Shown: piece after piece, positions 24,697-32,919 of the stretch
Layout of the letters: each line of letters begins with the position of its first letter
How positions within the stretch are numbered: the first letter of the stretch is position 1
Assembly (NCBI GenBank): GCA_910584715.1
Contig: CAJUAN010000006.1
Span: 62,001 to 126,000 of the forward strand
Direction: 5' to 3'
DNA: 64,000 nt
DNA from: an uncultured Oscillospiraceae bacterium
GTDB lineage: Bacteria > Bacillota > Clostridia > Oscillospirales > Ruminococcaceae
The notes under the pieces: generated by a model
Told to the model about the DNA's origin: nothing
What the model saw: only the letters and a program-made list of their open reading frames with translations
Database searches by the model: none
Made by a program: the position numbers and the translations under genes

Positions 24697-25350
24697 ATGA
24701 TAGACATTAATAAATGGATAAATAACTTTTTAGAAGCTTTAGAGCAAGCTTTTGGAACGCGCATATGGTTTGTAGGACTTCAAGGCAGCTACGGACGGGG
24801 AGAGGCGACGGAAACAAGCGATATAGACCTTGTTGTGGTACTGGACGAGGTATTGCCGGAAGATATCCGGGTTTACGGCAAAATGCTTGACGGACTTCCT
24901 AACCGCGAGCTTGTCTGCGGTTTTTTCAGCGGCAGAAGCGAGCTTAACAATTGGGAACCGTCCGACCTGTTTCAGTTTTTCTACGATACGACCTCTATCG
25001 TTGGAAGCCTTGACGAGCTTTTGCAGTATATTGACGGTTCCGCTGTTGACCGTGCGGTAATGATAGGAGCCTGTAATATTTATCACGGCTGCGTTCATAA
25101 TATGCTGTACGAAAAAAGCGAGGATATCCTCCGCGGCTTGTACAAGTCGGCGTCGTTCGTCGTACAGGCGGTTTATTTCAGACAGACGGGAAAATACGTT
25201 AAGCTCCAAAAAGAACTGCTTGATCTGGCAGACGTGGACGAGCAGACTGTTATCGGGACGTTCCTGCATTTAAAAAGCGGAGGTAAGGCGGATTTTGACA
25301 ATATGTCCGAGACTCTGTTCCTTTGGGCAAAAAAGCTGATAGGTCAATAA
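24697..25350 (+). CDS. nucleotidyltransferase domain protein (MNT/kanamycin-type)
   Basis: A 217-residue protein. The start M-I-D-I-N-K-W at 24697 is chosen because the longer frame would begin inside lysA. The motif G-L-Q-G-S-Y-G-R-G-E, then S-D-I-D-L-V-V-V (residues ~22-41) is the Pol-beta-type nucleotidyltransferase signature G-S-x-x-x-G...D-x-D. The C-terminal ~120 residues are helical, as in HEPN/KNTase-C-like domains. It may nucleotidylate a small molecule or a partner; no toxin partner gene is adjacent. Confidence 0.8.
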   Translation: MIDINKWINNFLEALEQAFGTRIWFVGLQGSYGRGEATETSDIDLVVVLDEVLPEDIRVYGKMLDGLPNRELVCGFFSGRSELNNWEPSDLFQFFYDTTSIVGSLDELLQYIDGSAVDRAVMIGACNIYHGCVHNMLYEKSEDILRGLYKSASFVVQAVYFRQTGKYVKLQKELLDLADVDEQTVIGTFLHLKSGGKADFDNMSETLFLWAKKLIGQ

Positions 25351-25382
25351 AAAATGTTTTTGAAGAAAAATTGAAAAAACTC

Positions 25383-25411
25383 TTTACTTTTTCACTATAA
25401 TATGTTAAAAT
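25383..25411 (+). promoter_or_regulatory. probable promoter of the TrpR-like regulator
   Basis: TTTACT (25383-25388), 17 bases, TAAAAT (25406-25411). A perfect TATAAT also sits at 25396-25401, but its TTGAAA is 19 bases away. Downstream a hairpin CTGATTT/AAATCAG (25446-25452 with 25460-25466) precedes the ribosome site. Confidence 0.5.
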
Positions 25412-25494
25412 AATTTTAGGCAAGCTTCCTTGCTGTTACATTATCCTGATTTGAGATTAAAATCAGTATTACAACAAGAAAGGAACAATTCAGT

Positions 25495-25794
25495 ATGAAT
25501 AATAAGCTTAAGGATGAACATATGGACGCGCTTTTCAAGGCTATTCTTACCCTTGAAAACACAGACGAGTGTTACAAATTTTTTGAGGATCTCTGTACGG
25601 TTCTGGAGCTTAAGGCTATGTCCCAGAGAATGCAGGTTGCCACAATGCTGGTTCAGAAAAGGGTTTACAGCGATATTGTTGCCGAGACGGGCGCAAGCAC
25701 CGCTACTATCAGCCGAGTAAACAGAACGCTCAACTACGGCAGCGACGGCTATGCTCTCGTATTTGACCGTCTCAAGGAAGAATCCGGAAAATGA
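25495..25794 (+). CDS. TrpR-like protein, YerC/YecD family
   Basis: A 99-residue helical DNA-binding protein with GAAAGGA upstream. The helix-turn-helix reads Y-S-D-I-V-A-E-T-G-A-S-T-A-T-I-S-R-V-N-R (~62-81), close to TrpR, and the N-terminus has the L-K-A-M-S-Q-R-M-Q-V-A segment of the YerC group. These small TrpR-superfamily regulators are of unsettled role in Firmicutes. Its stop overlaps the methyltransferase ATG by 4 bases. Confidence 0.9.
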   Translation: MNNKLKDEHMDALFKAILTLENTDECYKFFEDLCTVLELKAMSQRMQVATMLVQKRVYSDIVAETGASTATISRVNRTLNYGSDGYALVFDRLKEESGK

Positions 25795-26540
25795 GCGGAT
25801 ACCGCAGTTTTGCTTATTTTTACGACGCGCTTACCGAAAATATTTCATATCGCGAAAGAGCAGAATATTTTGACTCGCTGATAAAAAAACACGGCGGCAG
25901 GAAAAATATTCTGCTTGATCTTGCATGCGGTACGGGCAGCCTGTCAGAGGCTTTCAGTGAAATGGGGTATGACGTTATCGGCGTGGACAGCTCCGAGGAT
26001 ATGCTGAATGCCGCTCTTGACAAGAAATTTGAAAGCGGTCATAATATCCAGTACCTTTGTCAGGATATGACAAATTTGGATATGTTCGGTACTATAGACG
26101 TTACGGTATGCGCTTTAGACGGCATAAATCATCTTTCAAGCCTTGCGGATATTGAAAAGACCTTTGAACGGGTCTCGCTGTTCTGTGAACCTGAGGGACT
26201 TTTTCTTTTTGATATAAACACTCCCCATAAGCATAAAAATATTCTGGGAGATAATACTTTTGTTTACGACCTTGACGATGTTTACTGCGTTTGGCAGAAT
26301 TTTTACAGCAAAAATGACAATCGTGTGGATATGTCGCTGGACTTTTTTGAGCGTGATGAAAATGGTCTCTACAGACGTTATGAGGACGGTTTTTCCGAGA
26401 TAGCTTTCGATGAGAGCATTATTGACGGGCTTCTTGAAAAGTGCGGCTTTGAGATAGCGGGAAAATACGATTACGACTCCTTTGACCCGCCGAGAGCGGA
26501 CAGTGAAAAGTTGGTTTATGCGGCAAGAAAGGTACGCTGA
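25791..26540 (+). CDS. class I SAM-dependent methyltransferase
   Basis: A 249-residue protein that starts at an ATG overlapping the previous stop (ATGA). It has the SAM-binding loop L-L-D-L-A-C-G-T-G-S-L near residues 40-50, the acidic end of strand 2 G-V-D-S-S-E-D-M, and motif IV V-C-A-L-D-G-I-N-H-L. The substrate is unknown. It is translationally coupled to the TrpR-like regulator. Confidence 0.9.
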   Translation: MSGYRSFAYFYDALTENISYRERAEYFDSLIKKHGGRKNILLDLACGTGSLSEAFSEMGYDVIGVDSSEDMLNAALDKKFESGHNIQYLCQDMTNLDMFGTIDVTVCALDGINHLSSLADIEKTFERVSLFCEPEGLFLFDINTPHKHKNILGDNTFVYDLDDVYCVWQNFYSKNDNRVDMSLDFFERDENGLYRRYEDGFSEIAFDESIIDGLLEKCGFEIAGKYDYDSFDPPRADSEKLVYAARKVR

Positions 26541-26579
26541 TATATTCCGAAAATATTGGATTACTAAAAGGATAAAAAT

Positions 26580-27452
26580 ATGGCAAAAATAGTCAGAACA
26601 ATTTCAAAGGATGCGTCTGTGGTCGCTTCGGCAATAGACGCTATTGATATAGTTTCCGAGATAGAGAGGATACACAGGACGTCGGCGGTCGTTACAGCAG
26701 CTTTGGGCAGGCTGTCTATAGCTGCGTCTTTGATAGGAAACGGTCTGAAGGGCGAAAACGATTCGGTGACGGTACGTATGAACGGCGGCGGAGCAACAGG
26801 TATTCTCATAGCGGTCGCCGACAGCAGAGGAAACGTTAAATCTTACGTTGGGAACCCAATAGTTGAGCTTCCTTTGAACAAGTACGGAAAGCTGGACGTT
26901 TCGGGCGCGGTCGGAAAGGATGGTACTCTTTCAGTGGTCAAGGATCTGGGTCTGAAAGAGCCTTATGTGGGACAGGTTCCAATTGTGTCGGGTGAGATCG
27001 CCGAGGATATCGCAAGCTATTTCGCGGTAAGTGAACAGATTCCCACAGTGTGCGGACTTGGCGTACTTGTAAATCCGGATCTTACGGTAAAGGCAGCGGG
27101 AGGCTATCTGATACAGCTTTTGCCCTTTGCGGACGAGAGCTGCATAGATATTCTGGAAGCTAACGTAAACAAGCTTCCTCCGGTAACGTCAATGCTTGAT
27201 TCGGGAATGTCCGCGGAGGATATTGCTAAAAGCGTTCTGGGCGGACTTGAACCCGAGGTCATGGATTCCTTTGAAGTGAATTATAAATGTGATTGCAGCA
27301 AAGAGCGTGTGGAGCGGGCATTGGTAAGCCTCGGCAGGGAAGAGCTTGTCAAAATGGCTGAGGAACAGGATTCTACCGAGGTTTGCTGTCATTTCTGCGA
27401 CAAAAAGTACGTTTTTTCAAAAGACGAGATCATAGCTCTCAGTAAGAGATAA
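26580..27452 (+). CDS. hslO: Hsp33 redox-regulated chaperone
   Basis: A 290-residue cytoplasmic holdase. The zinc redox switch is intact: C-D-C near residue 239 and C-H-F-C near 270. The N-terminal domain has the usual G-G-G-A-T-G and G-N-P segments. It is activated when oxidation releases zinc. AAGGA precedes the ATG at some distance. A strong bidirectional terminator follows. Confidence 0.96.
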   Translation: MAKIVRTISKDASVVASAIDAIDIVSEIERIHRTSAVVTAALGRLSIAASLIGNGLKGENDSVTVRMNGGGATGILIAVADSRGNVKSYVGNPIVELPLNKYGKLDVSGAVGKDGTLSVVKDLGLKEPYVGQVPIVSGEIAEDIASYFAVSEQIPTVCGLGVLVNPDLTVKAAGGYLIQLLPFADESCIDILEANVNKLPPVTSMLDSGMSAEDIAKSVLGGLEPEVMDSFEVNYKCDCSKERVERALVSLGREELVKMAEEQDSTEVCCHFCDKKYVFSKDEIIALSKR

Positions 27453-27461
27453 AAAAGAATA

Positions 27462-27497
27462 AAACAAAAACGGCGGACATTAGTTCGCCGTTTTTTC
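27462..27497. terminator. bidirectional terminator between hslO and comEB
   Basis: AAAAACGGCG (27466-27475) pairs with CGCCGTTTTT (27486-27495). A-runs and T-runs on both sides allow it to act on either strand, between two convergent genes. Confidence 0.88.
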
Positions 27498-27501
27498 AGT
27501 T

Positions 27502-27999
27502 TCAGTATCCTGCCGTACCTTCAATTGAATCGTCCTTGTCTATCCAGCTCTCAACGTTGATAGTAGTGTATGTATCCTTGGTATTTCTGATTATGACAGT
27601 GGAAATACCCGCATTTATTATCATTCTTTTGCACATGGAACACGGTTCAACATCTCCGTAAAGCTCTCCGGTCTTTGCGTCGTGGCAGGCGAGATAGAGC
27701 GTTGCTCCCAGCATATCGTTTCTGTCGGCGGCAATAATGGCGTTTGCTTCCGCGTGGACGCTTCTGCAAAGCTCGTACCGCTGTCCCTTCGGTACGTTCA
27801 GTTTTTCGCGGGTACAGTACCCCATATCGACGCAGTTTGCTCTGCCGCGGGGAGCTCCCACATATCCCGTTGAAACGATACGGTCGTTGCTTACGATTAT
27901 CGCTCCGAAATTTCGGCGTATGCAGGTTCCTCTTTCCAGAACAGTCTCCGCTATATCGAGATAGTAGTTTATTTTATCACGTCTTTTATAGCATTCCAT
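27502..27999 (-). CDS. comEB: dCMP deaminase (ComEB)
   Basis: A 165-residue zinc-dependent deaminase producing dUMP for thymidylate synthesis. The zinc motif is H-A-E-A-N-A-I (~residues 72-78) and P-C-S-M-C (~103-107). The start is placed at 27999 (M-E-C-Y-K-R-R-D) because AAAGGA abuts the ATG at 28008 but sits 9 bases from this one. The upstream extra sequence M-T-V would otherwise be included. It is convergent with hslO. Confidence 0.94.
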   Translation of the reverse strand: MECYKRRDKINYYLDIAETVLERGTCIRRNFGAIIVSNDRIVSTGYVGAPRGRANCVDMGYCTREKLNVPKGQRYELCRSVHAEANAIIAADRNDMLGATLYLACHDAKTGELYGDVEPCSMCKRMIINAGISTVIIRNTKDTYTTINVESWIDKDDSIEGTAGY

Positions 28000-28026
28000 A
28001 ACAGTCATTCCTTTCGTAATTTAAAA

Positions 28027-28054
28027 CGCGGGTAAGAGCAGCTTCTTTTCCCGC
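28027..28054 (-). promoter_or_regulatory. hairpin in the comEB leader
   Basis: On the minus strand GCGGG and CCCGC, with inner AAGA and TCTT, form a stem around a 6-base loop, followed by GTTTTAAATT. It resembles a weak attenuator between promoter and ribosome site. Confidence 0.4.
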
Positions 28055-28074
28055 TTTTGTTTTCCGCTATATTA

Positions 28075-28103
28075 GTTATAGCAGATTTTGAGGAAATATG
28101 CAA
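28075..28103 (-). promoter_or_regulatory. sigma-A promoter of comEB
   Basis: On the minus strand TTGCAT (28103-28098), 17 bases, TATAAC (28080-28075). It lies in the 307-bp divergent gap between comEB and the DUF2975 operon. Confidence 0.65.
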
Positions 28104-28242
28104 GTGCTTTTATAAATTTTATAAGCTTTTATCTGATATTTTTTGACGGTAATATTTCGTCCGTTTGTATACAGTATGTACAATTATTGTAAGCTGTTTT
28201 GTGAAGAACATATAATATTTAATGTTTATCATTAAATATGTA

Positions 28243-28291
28243 TTGACAAACGTAAATTTGGATGTTATACTGTAACCACAGTAAGCTTACA
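28243..28291 (+). promoter_or_regulatory. promoter and candidate operators of the DUF2975-HTH operon
   Basis: TTGACA (28243-28248), 17 bases, TATACT (28266-28271). ACTGT/ACAGT around AACC overlaps the end of the -10 (28269-28282), and the perfect palindrome GTAAGCTTAC follows at 28281-28290. These dyads at the start site suit an operator for the HTH protein encoded at the end of the operon. The rest of the gap back to 28009 is AT-rich and has no open frame. Confidence 0.6.
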
Positions 28292-28315
28292 TGATTTGTA
28301 TTCGGAGGGGATATT

Positions 28316-28741
28316 ATGAAACAGTTGACCAAAAGGAGAATCGGTTTTATGGAGGGCTTCAGCAACGCGCTTTCAGGTTCGGAAGCAAATGCGGTTCCGG
28401 ATACTATGCCTGATAGCTTTCTTATGAGTACGCTGTATTTGATATTTGCGGCGGCGTTTATAACGATAATGATCATAGCAATAGTGTCATGCCTCCGGTT
28501 GCTGATGAGCATACGCAGAGACGAAAGTCCCTTCACCGAAAGGAATGGTGGAAAGATACGCACCATAGGCATTGCATTTATGCTTTTAGAGCCTGTTCAG
28601 ATAACATTAATGCTTGTCCAGAGCGGGGAGTTTTCCGTCGGCAGCGGTATAATGTTTTCCGCGGGAATAGTTATGTACTGCATTTCGCTGGTGTTCCGCT
28701 ACGGCTGCGAGCTCCAGCAGGAAACGGACGAAACTTTATAA
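28316..28741 (+). CDS. DUF2975 domain membrane protein (first copy)
   Basis: A 141-residue protein after GGAGGGG. It has three or four membrane helices (~38-60, 80-96, 106-124) and ends F-R-Y-G-C-E-L-Q-Q-E-T-D-E-T-L, the conserved DUF2975 tail. Members of this family are typically encoded next to a YozG-type HTH protein, as here. The N-terminal ~35 residues are soluble. Function unknown; possibly a membrane sensor or anti-regulator for the HTH protein. Confidence 0.85.
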   Translation: MKQLTKRRIGFMEGFSNALSGSEANAVPDTMPDSFLMSTLYLIFAAAFITIMIIAIVSCLRLLMSIRRDESPFTERNGGKIRTIGIAFMLLEPVQITLMLVQSGEFSVGSGIMFSAGIVMYCISLVFRYGCELQQETDETL

Positions 28742-28757
28742 TTCGGGAGGATTCACT

Positions 28758-29327
28758 ATGAAAAAAATCTTGGAACTGCTTAAGAAAATTGTTGGAATTT
28801 CCGACGAACAGCCGATTGTACAGGATATGTCCGACGAACTGAAAAAGGTTAGGTCGAATATGTTGGCAATGCAGATATTCTCAGTAATTTTTATGTTTGT
28901 AATGCTGATCTTTACAGTCGTATTTTTTGTGGATTGCGTTACCGATCTGTATGAATATACGGTGAAGCCTTCGCTCGGACTGGCAAAAGCGCTCTGCATT
29001 GTTATTCCAAATTTTATCTTGTGTTTGTCATTATTTGTTATTTCCTTGCTGTGCAAAAACATTTTTATGAACGTTAACAAAAACGGTACGCCATTCATAC
29101 CGCAGGTTCCGAAAGAAATGAAAAAAATAGCCGCCGTAATCGCTGCTATGCTTATTCTTTCGGCAGCGGCGGAGTTTTTGTTCCCAATAGTTTTTCCCGT
29201 ACTCGGTACGGAGTCCGAGCTTGTTACAAACCCCGCCGGCTGGGCATTTTTAAGTCTGCTCCTTATGTTAAGCAGCATTTTCGACTACGGCTGCAGACTT
29301 CAGCAGGAATCCGATGAAATGCTTTAA
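28758..29327 (+). CDS. DUF2975 domain membrane protein (second copy)
   Basis: A 189-residue paralogue of the preceding gene. It has a soluble N-terminus (~35 residues), four membrane helices (~38-58, 75-97, 115-138, 150-168) and the same tail, I-F-D-Y-G-C-R-L-Q-Q-E-S-D-E-M-L. CGGGAGG precedes the ATG. The two copies probably form a heteromer or arose by duplication. Spacing to the neighbours is 16 and 11 bases, so this is an operon. Confidence 0.85.
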   Translation: MKKILELLKKIVGISDEQPIVQDMSDELKKVRSNMLAMQIFSVIFMFVMLIFTVVFFVDCVTDLYEYTVKPSLGLAKALCIVIPNFILCLSLFVISLLCKNIFMNVNKNGTPFIPQVPKEMKKIAAVIAAMLILSAAAEFLFPIVFPVLGTESELVTNPAGWAFLSLLLMLSSIFDYGCRLQQESDEML

Positions 29328-29338
29328 GGAGGAACTTT

Positions 29339-29569
29339 ATGAGTATAATCCTGCGGCTTGACCGCGTTATGGCGGACAGAAAAATGTCCCTGAACGAGCT
29401 TGCCGAAAAGGTGGGCATAAGCAATGTCAATCTCTCCAACCTGAAAACCGGTAAGGTAAAGGCTATACGGTTTTCCACTCTTGAAGCTATATGCGATGTT
29501 CTTGACTGTCAGCCGGGGGATATTTTGGAGTACAGCAGAGACGACAGCGGCAAAAAGGACTTGCCATAA
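29339..29569 (+). CDS. YozG-like Cro/C1-type HTH regulator
   Basis: A 76-residue single-domain helix-turn-helix protein: M-S-L-N-E-L-A-E-K-V-G-I-S-N-V-N-L-S is the HTH, followed by R-F-S-T-L-E-A-I-C and D-C-Q-P-G-D-I-L-E-Y, typical of the HTH_26/YozG group. AAGGAGG precedes the ATG. It is the last gene of the DUF2975 operon and likely autoregulates it. The next gene's promoter overlaps its last codons. Confidence 0.92.
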   Translation: MSIILRLDRVMADRKMSLNELAEKVGISNVNLSNLKTGKVKAIRFSTLEAICDVLDCQPGDILEYSRDDSGKKDLP

Positions 29570-29589
29570 TTTTATAAATGTGTTATAAT
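29561..29589 (+). promoter_or_regulatory. sigma-A promoter of the Tex-like gene
   Basis: TTGCCA (29561-29566) lies in the last codons of the HTH gene; 17 bases later comes TATAAT (29584-29589). Downstream a hairpin AGGGTGGAAA/TTTCCGCCCT (29593-29620) lies in the leader. Confidence 0.7.
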
Positions 29590-29649
29590 ATTAGGGTGGA
29601 AATTTACAGTTTCCGCCCTATCACTGTTTAAACCGAAAGGGAGATTTTT

Positions 29650-31830
29650 TTGAACATTAACGAGACCCTTGCCAAAGAGTTCAAGCTCAGGCAGGAGCAG
29701 ATCGACAACACCGTTTCGCTTATCGACGACGGCAAGACAATACCTTTTATCGCGCGTTACCGCAAGGAGCTGACAGGCTCGCTTGACGACCAGCTTTTGC
29801 GCGAGATTTTTGACAGGCTTACTTATCTGCGCAATCTTGAAAAGCGCAAGGAGGAAGTCGCCGCTTCCATTACCGAGCAGGGCAAGATGACCGACGAGAT
29901 CGCCGCGGCTATCGAAAAAGCAGCTGCTCTTGTTGAGGTTGAGGACATTTACCGTCCCTTTAAGCCCAAGCGCAAGACCCGCGGTTCCGTGGCAAGAGAG
30001 CGCGGACTGGAACCTCTTGCGGAATTTATTATGGCGCAGAATATTGCCGCTGACCCTAATGCCGAGGCGGAAAATTACATAGACCCCGAAAAGGACGTAT
30101 CTGACGGAACGGCGGCTTTGCAGGGAGCTATGGATATTATCGCCGAGGATATTTCCGATGACGCGGAGCTTCGCAAAACTCTTCGCGCAATGATAACCAA
30201 AGAGGGTATGGTGTCCTCGAAAGCGGCGGACCCGGAGGAGGAAACCGTTTATTCAAACTATTACGATTTTTCCGAGCCTGTGTTCAGGATAGCCGGGCAC
30301 CGCGTTCTCGCCATAGACAGGGGAGAGCGGGAGGACAAGCTGAAAGTGAGCGTAGCCGTTCCGGACGGAAGAGGGGAAAAAATCGTTGCGGACAAATATG
30401 TGAAGAATGATTCTCCCTGCGGCGAGCTTGTTAAGGCAGCCGCTGTTGACGGTTACGGACGGCTTATATTTCCCTCGGTTGAGAGGGAGATCCGCGCGGA
30501 CTTAACGTCTAAAGCCTGCGAGGCGGCTATCAAGGTATTCGCGTCAAATCTGCGTCAGCTTCTTATGCAGCCGCCTATCAAGGGGCGAACCGCTCTCGGT
30601 CTTGACCCCGGATACCGTACAGGCTGTAAGCTTGCCGTCGTCGATGATACGGGAAAAGTTCTCGACACGGGTGTTGCCTATATTACAACAGGTGAGCAGC
30701 GCAAAATTGAGCAGGGTAAGGTATTGGTAAAAAATCTTATTCAGAAATACGGCGTTTCAATTATAGCTATCGGAAACGGAACGGCTTCCCGCGAATCGGA
30801 GGCGTTCGTTGCCGACCTTATCAAGGAGCTTCCCGAAAAGGTATCTTATATGGTAGTGTCCGAGGCGGGAGCGTCGGTTTACTCTGCTTCAAAGCTGGCG
30901 GCTGATGAATTTCCGGAATACGATGTTTCCCTTAGGAGCGCGGTTTCTATTGCACGCCGTATGCAGGATCCTCTCGCGGAGCTTGTCAAAATAGACCCCA
31001 AGGCTATCGGAGTCGGTCAGTATCAGCACGATATGCCTAAAGCGCGTATGGACGAGGCTCTTACCGGAGTTGTCGAGGACTGCGTAAACACTGTCGGAGT
31101 TGACCTGAATACCGCTTCCCATTCGCTGCTGTCCTATATTTCGGGTATCAGTTCGGCAGTTGCGAAAAATATCGTTGCGTACCGTGAGGAAAACGGTTCC
31201 TTTACCGACAGAAAGCAGCTCCTTAAAGTGTCAAAGCTTGGCCCGAAAGCCTTTGAGCAGTGCGCGGGATTTCTTAGGGTACACGGTGGAAAGAATCCCC
31301 TGGACAACACGGCGGTACACCCGGAAAGCTATGAGGCCGCCCAAAAGATCATCGACCGCTGCGGATTCTCAATAGCAGATTTGAAAAACGGAGGTCTTAC
31401 TGAGATACCGGAAGCAGCGCGTAAAATCGGAATACCGAATATTGCAGACGGAGCGGGTATAGGCGTTCCCACTGTTACGGACATTCTTAAAGAGCTTGCT
31501 AAGCCCGGACGCGATCCTAGGGACGAGCTTCCCCCTCCGCTGCTGAGAAGCGGCGACGTTATGGAGCTGAAAGACCTGAAGCCCGGTATGGAGCTTATGG
31601 GTACCGTCCGTAATATTGTGGATTTCGGCTGCTTTGTGGATATAGGCGTTCACGAGGACGGTTTAGTGCATATTTCCAGAATATGCGACCGCTATATCAA
31701 GCACCCGCTTGAGGCTGTCAAGGTTGGAGAGGTTGTCAAGGTTTGGGTTCTTGATGTTGATCTAAAGCGCAAGCGGATATCCCTCACTATGCGTCACGAT
31801 CAAAAAAATTCTACCGGTACGTCAAAATAA
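29650..31830 (+). CDS. Tex-like transcription accessory protein with S1 domain
   Basis: A 726-residue protein with TTG start at 29650, since AAAGGGAGA ends 6 bases before it. Order: N-terminal helical Tex domain (I-P-F-I-A-R-Y-R-K-E near 31), YqgF-like RNase H fold (L-G-L-D-P-G-Y-R-T-G near 318), a helix-hairpin-helix pair (~490-560) and a C-terminal S1 RNA-binding domain (G-M-E-L-M-G-T-V-R-N-I-V-D-F-G-C-F near 645). Tex proteins bind nucleic acids and affect transcription fidelity. Confidence 0.93.
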   Translation: MNINETLAKEFKLRQEQIDNTVSLIDDGKTIPFIARYRKELTGSLDDQLLREIFDRLTYLRNLEKRKEEVAASITEQGKMTDEIAAAIEKAAALVEVEDIYRPFKPKRKTRGSVARERGLEPLAEFIMAQNIAADPNAEAENYIDPEKDVSDGTAALQGAMDIIAEDISDDAELRKTLRAMITKEGMVSSKAADPEEETVYSNYYDFSEPVFRIAGHRVLAIDRGEREDKLKVSVAVPDGRGEKIVADKYVKNDSPCGELVKAAAVDGYGRLIFPSVEREIRADLTSKACEAAIKVFASNLRQLLMQPPIKGRTALGLDPGYRTGCKLAVVDDTGKVLDTGVAYITTGEQRKIEQGKVLVKNLIQKYGVSIIAIGNGTASRESEAFVADLIKELPEKVSYMVVSEAGASVYSASKLAADEFPEYDVSLRSAVSIARRMQDPLAELVKIDPKAIGVGQYQHDMPKARMDEALTGVVEDCVNTVGVDLNTASHSLLSYISGISSAVAKNIVAYREENGSFTDRKQLLKVSKLGPKAFEQCAGFLRVHGGKNPLDNTAVHPESYEAAQKIIDRCGFSIADLKNGGLTEIPEAARKIGIPNIADGAGIGVPTVTDILKELAKPGRDPRDELPPPLLRSGDVMELKDLKPGMELMGTVRNIVDFGCFVDIGVHEDGLVHISRICDRYIKHPLEAVKVGEVVKVWVLDVDLKRKRISLTMRHDQKNSTGTSK

Positions 31831-31986
31831 TGATATGACACATGAACGTTTTTGTACAGTATGACAGCGGTGAATTTCAGCAAGTTTTTGAGGGTAGCCG
31901 CATATGTGTAATATGACAAAAATAAAATCAGACTAAAAGGAATATTGCGGCATTATCCACAAATATTAACAAAATATTATAGTATG

Positions 31987-32042
31987 CCTTGGATTTGCTT
32001 ATGCAGGTATCTGCGGGTATAATAAAAGCATAAATTCCAAGG
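31987..32042 (+). promoter_or_regulatory. promoter of ECF S-component gene framed by inverted repeats
   Basis: TTGCTT (31995-32000), 17 bases, TATAAT (32018-32023). CCTTGGA (31987-31993) is repeated inverted as TCCAAGG (32036-32042), and TTATGC (31999-32004) as GCATAA (32028-32033). The dyads surround the promoter, so they act at DNA level if at all. The rest of the gap (31831-31980) holds nothing else I can support. Confidence 0.6.
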
Positions 32043-32053
32043 GGGTACTTAAA

Positions 32054-32863
32054 ATGAACAACACAGTATCGCAGCAGCGAAGCAGAATTTACAGAATGGT
32101 TGCCGTTGGACTTATGGCGGCTTTGGTCTACGCGGGAAACTATATGTCTATCCCGCTTGCAAACGAAACAAGGATACACATAGGCAACTCAATGTGTTTA
32201 CTTGCGGGACTTCTTTTCGGCGGCGTGAACGGAGGATTATCCTCGGGAATCGGAGGCGCTTTGTACGACCTGTTTAACCCGCTCTATACGCTTTCCGCGC
32301 CGTATACCTTTTTCTCCAAGTTTTCTATGGGCTGGGCAGCGGGAAAGCTGAACCGATCGGGAATAAAAAGCGAGCCGGCAAGAGCAGTTATTGCCGCAAT
32401 AGTCGGACAGCTCGTTTACATCGTGCTTTACCTCGGCAAGGCGTTTGTAACGCAGCTCATTCTCGGAAATCCATTTCAGACGGCGTCTGCCGTCATGCTG
32501 GAAAAGGCTGCGGCGTCTTTTATAAACGGAGCTATTGCCGTTGTCGTTTCGGTACCGCTTTATCTTGCACTGAAAAAAGCTCTGCACGCTTCGGGATTCG
32601 GACGTATGATAGAGGCAAGACCCGAAAACAGGGGATACTTCAATCCGCTTACCACAGCGCTTACGGTCTTTGCGCTTATTGTTACGGCAGGCTTTGCCGT
32701 ACGTCTTTCTGCTGACGGCAAGATAAAGGACGCGCAGGCTAAAAGAGAGGCCGCATACCAGGAACAGATCGACGAGCTTACCGAAAAACTTGATTATCTT
32801 TATGAAGCTATGGGCGTTGAACCGCCTGTAAACGCCGAGGAGGACGCTTTGCCGGATAAATGA
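32054..32863 (+). CDS. ECF transporter S component (substrate-binding membrane subunit)
   Basis: A 269-residue membrane protein. The N-terminal ~190 residues have six hydrophobic helices with the S-component pattern M-A-A-L-V-Y-A-G-N-Y and G-x-x-x-G-L-S-S-G-I-G-G-A-L-Y-D. An extra membrane helix follows (~205-225), then a C-terminal coiled-coil tail (E-Q-I-D-E-L-T-E-K-L-D-Y-L-Y). Energising EcfA/EcfT genes are not nearby, so it would share a common module. The vitamin or metal carried cannot be told, and no riboswitch was recognised upstream. Confidence 0.85.
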   Translation: MNNTVSQQRSRIYRMVAVGLMAALVYAGNYMSIPLANETRIHIGNSMCLLAGLLFGGVNGGLSSGIGGALYDLFNPLYTLSAPYTFFSKFSMGWAAGKLNRSGIKSEPARAVIAAIVGQLVYIVLYLGKAFVTQLILGNPFQTASAVMLEKAAASFINGAIAVVVSVPLYLALKKALHASGFGRMIEARPENRGYFNPLTTALTVFALIVTAGFAVRLSADGKIKDAQAKREAAYQEQIDELTEKLDYLYEAMGVEPPVNAEEDALPDK

Positions 32864-32919
32864 TACTGTCCGGCTAAGTGATTAATTTCCTCCGAGGCAA
32901 AATAAAAAGGAGGAATATC

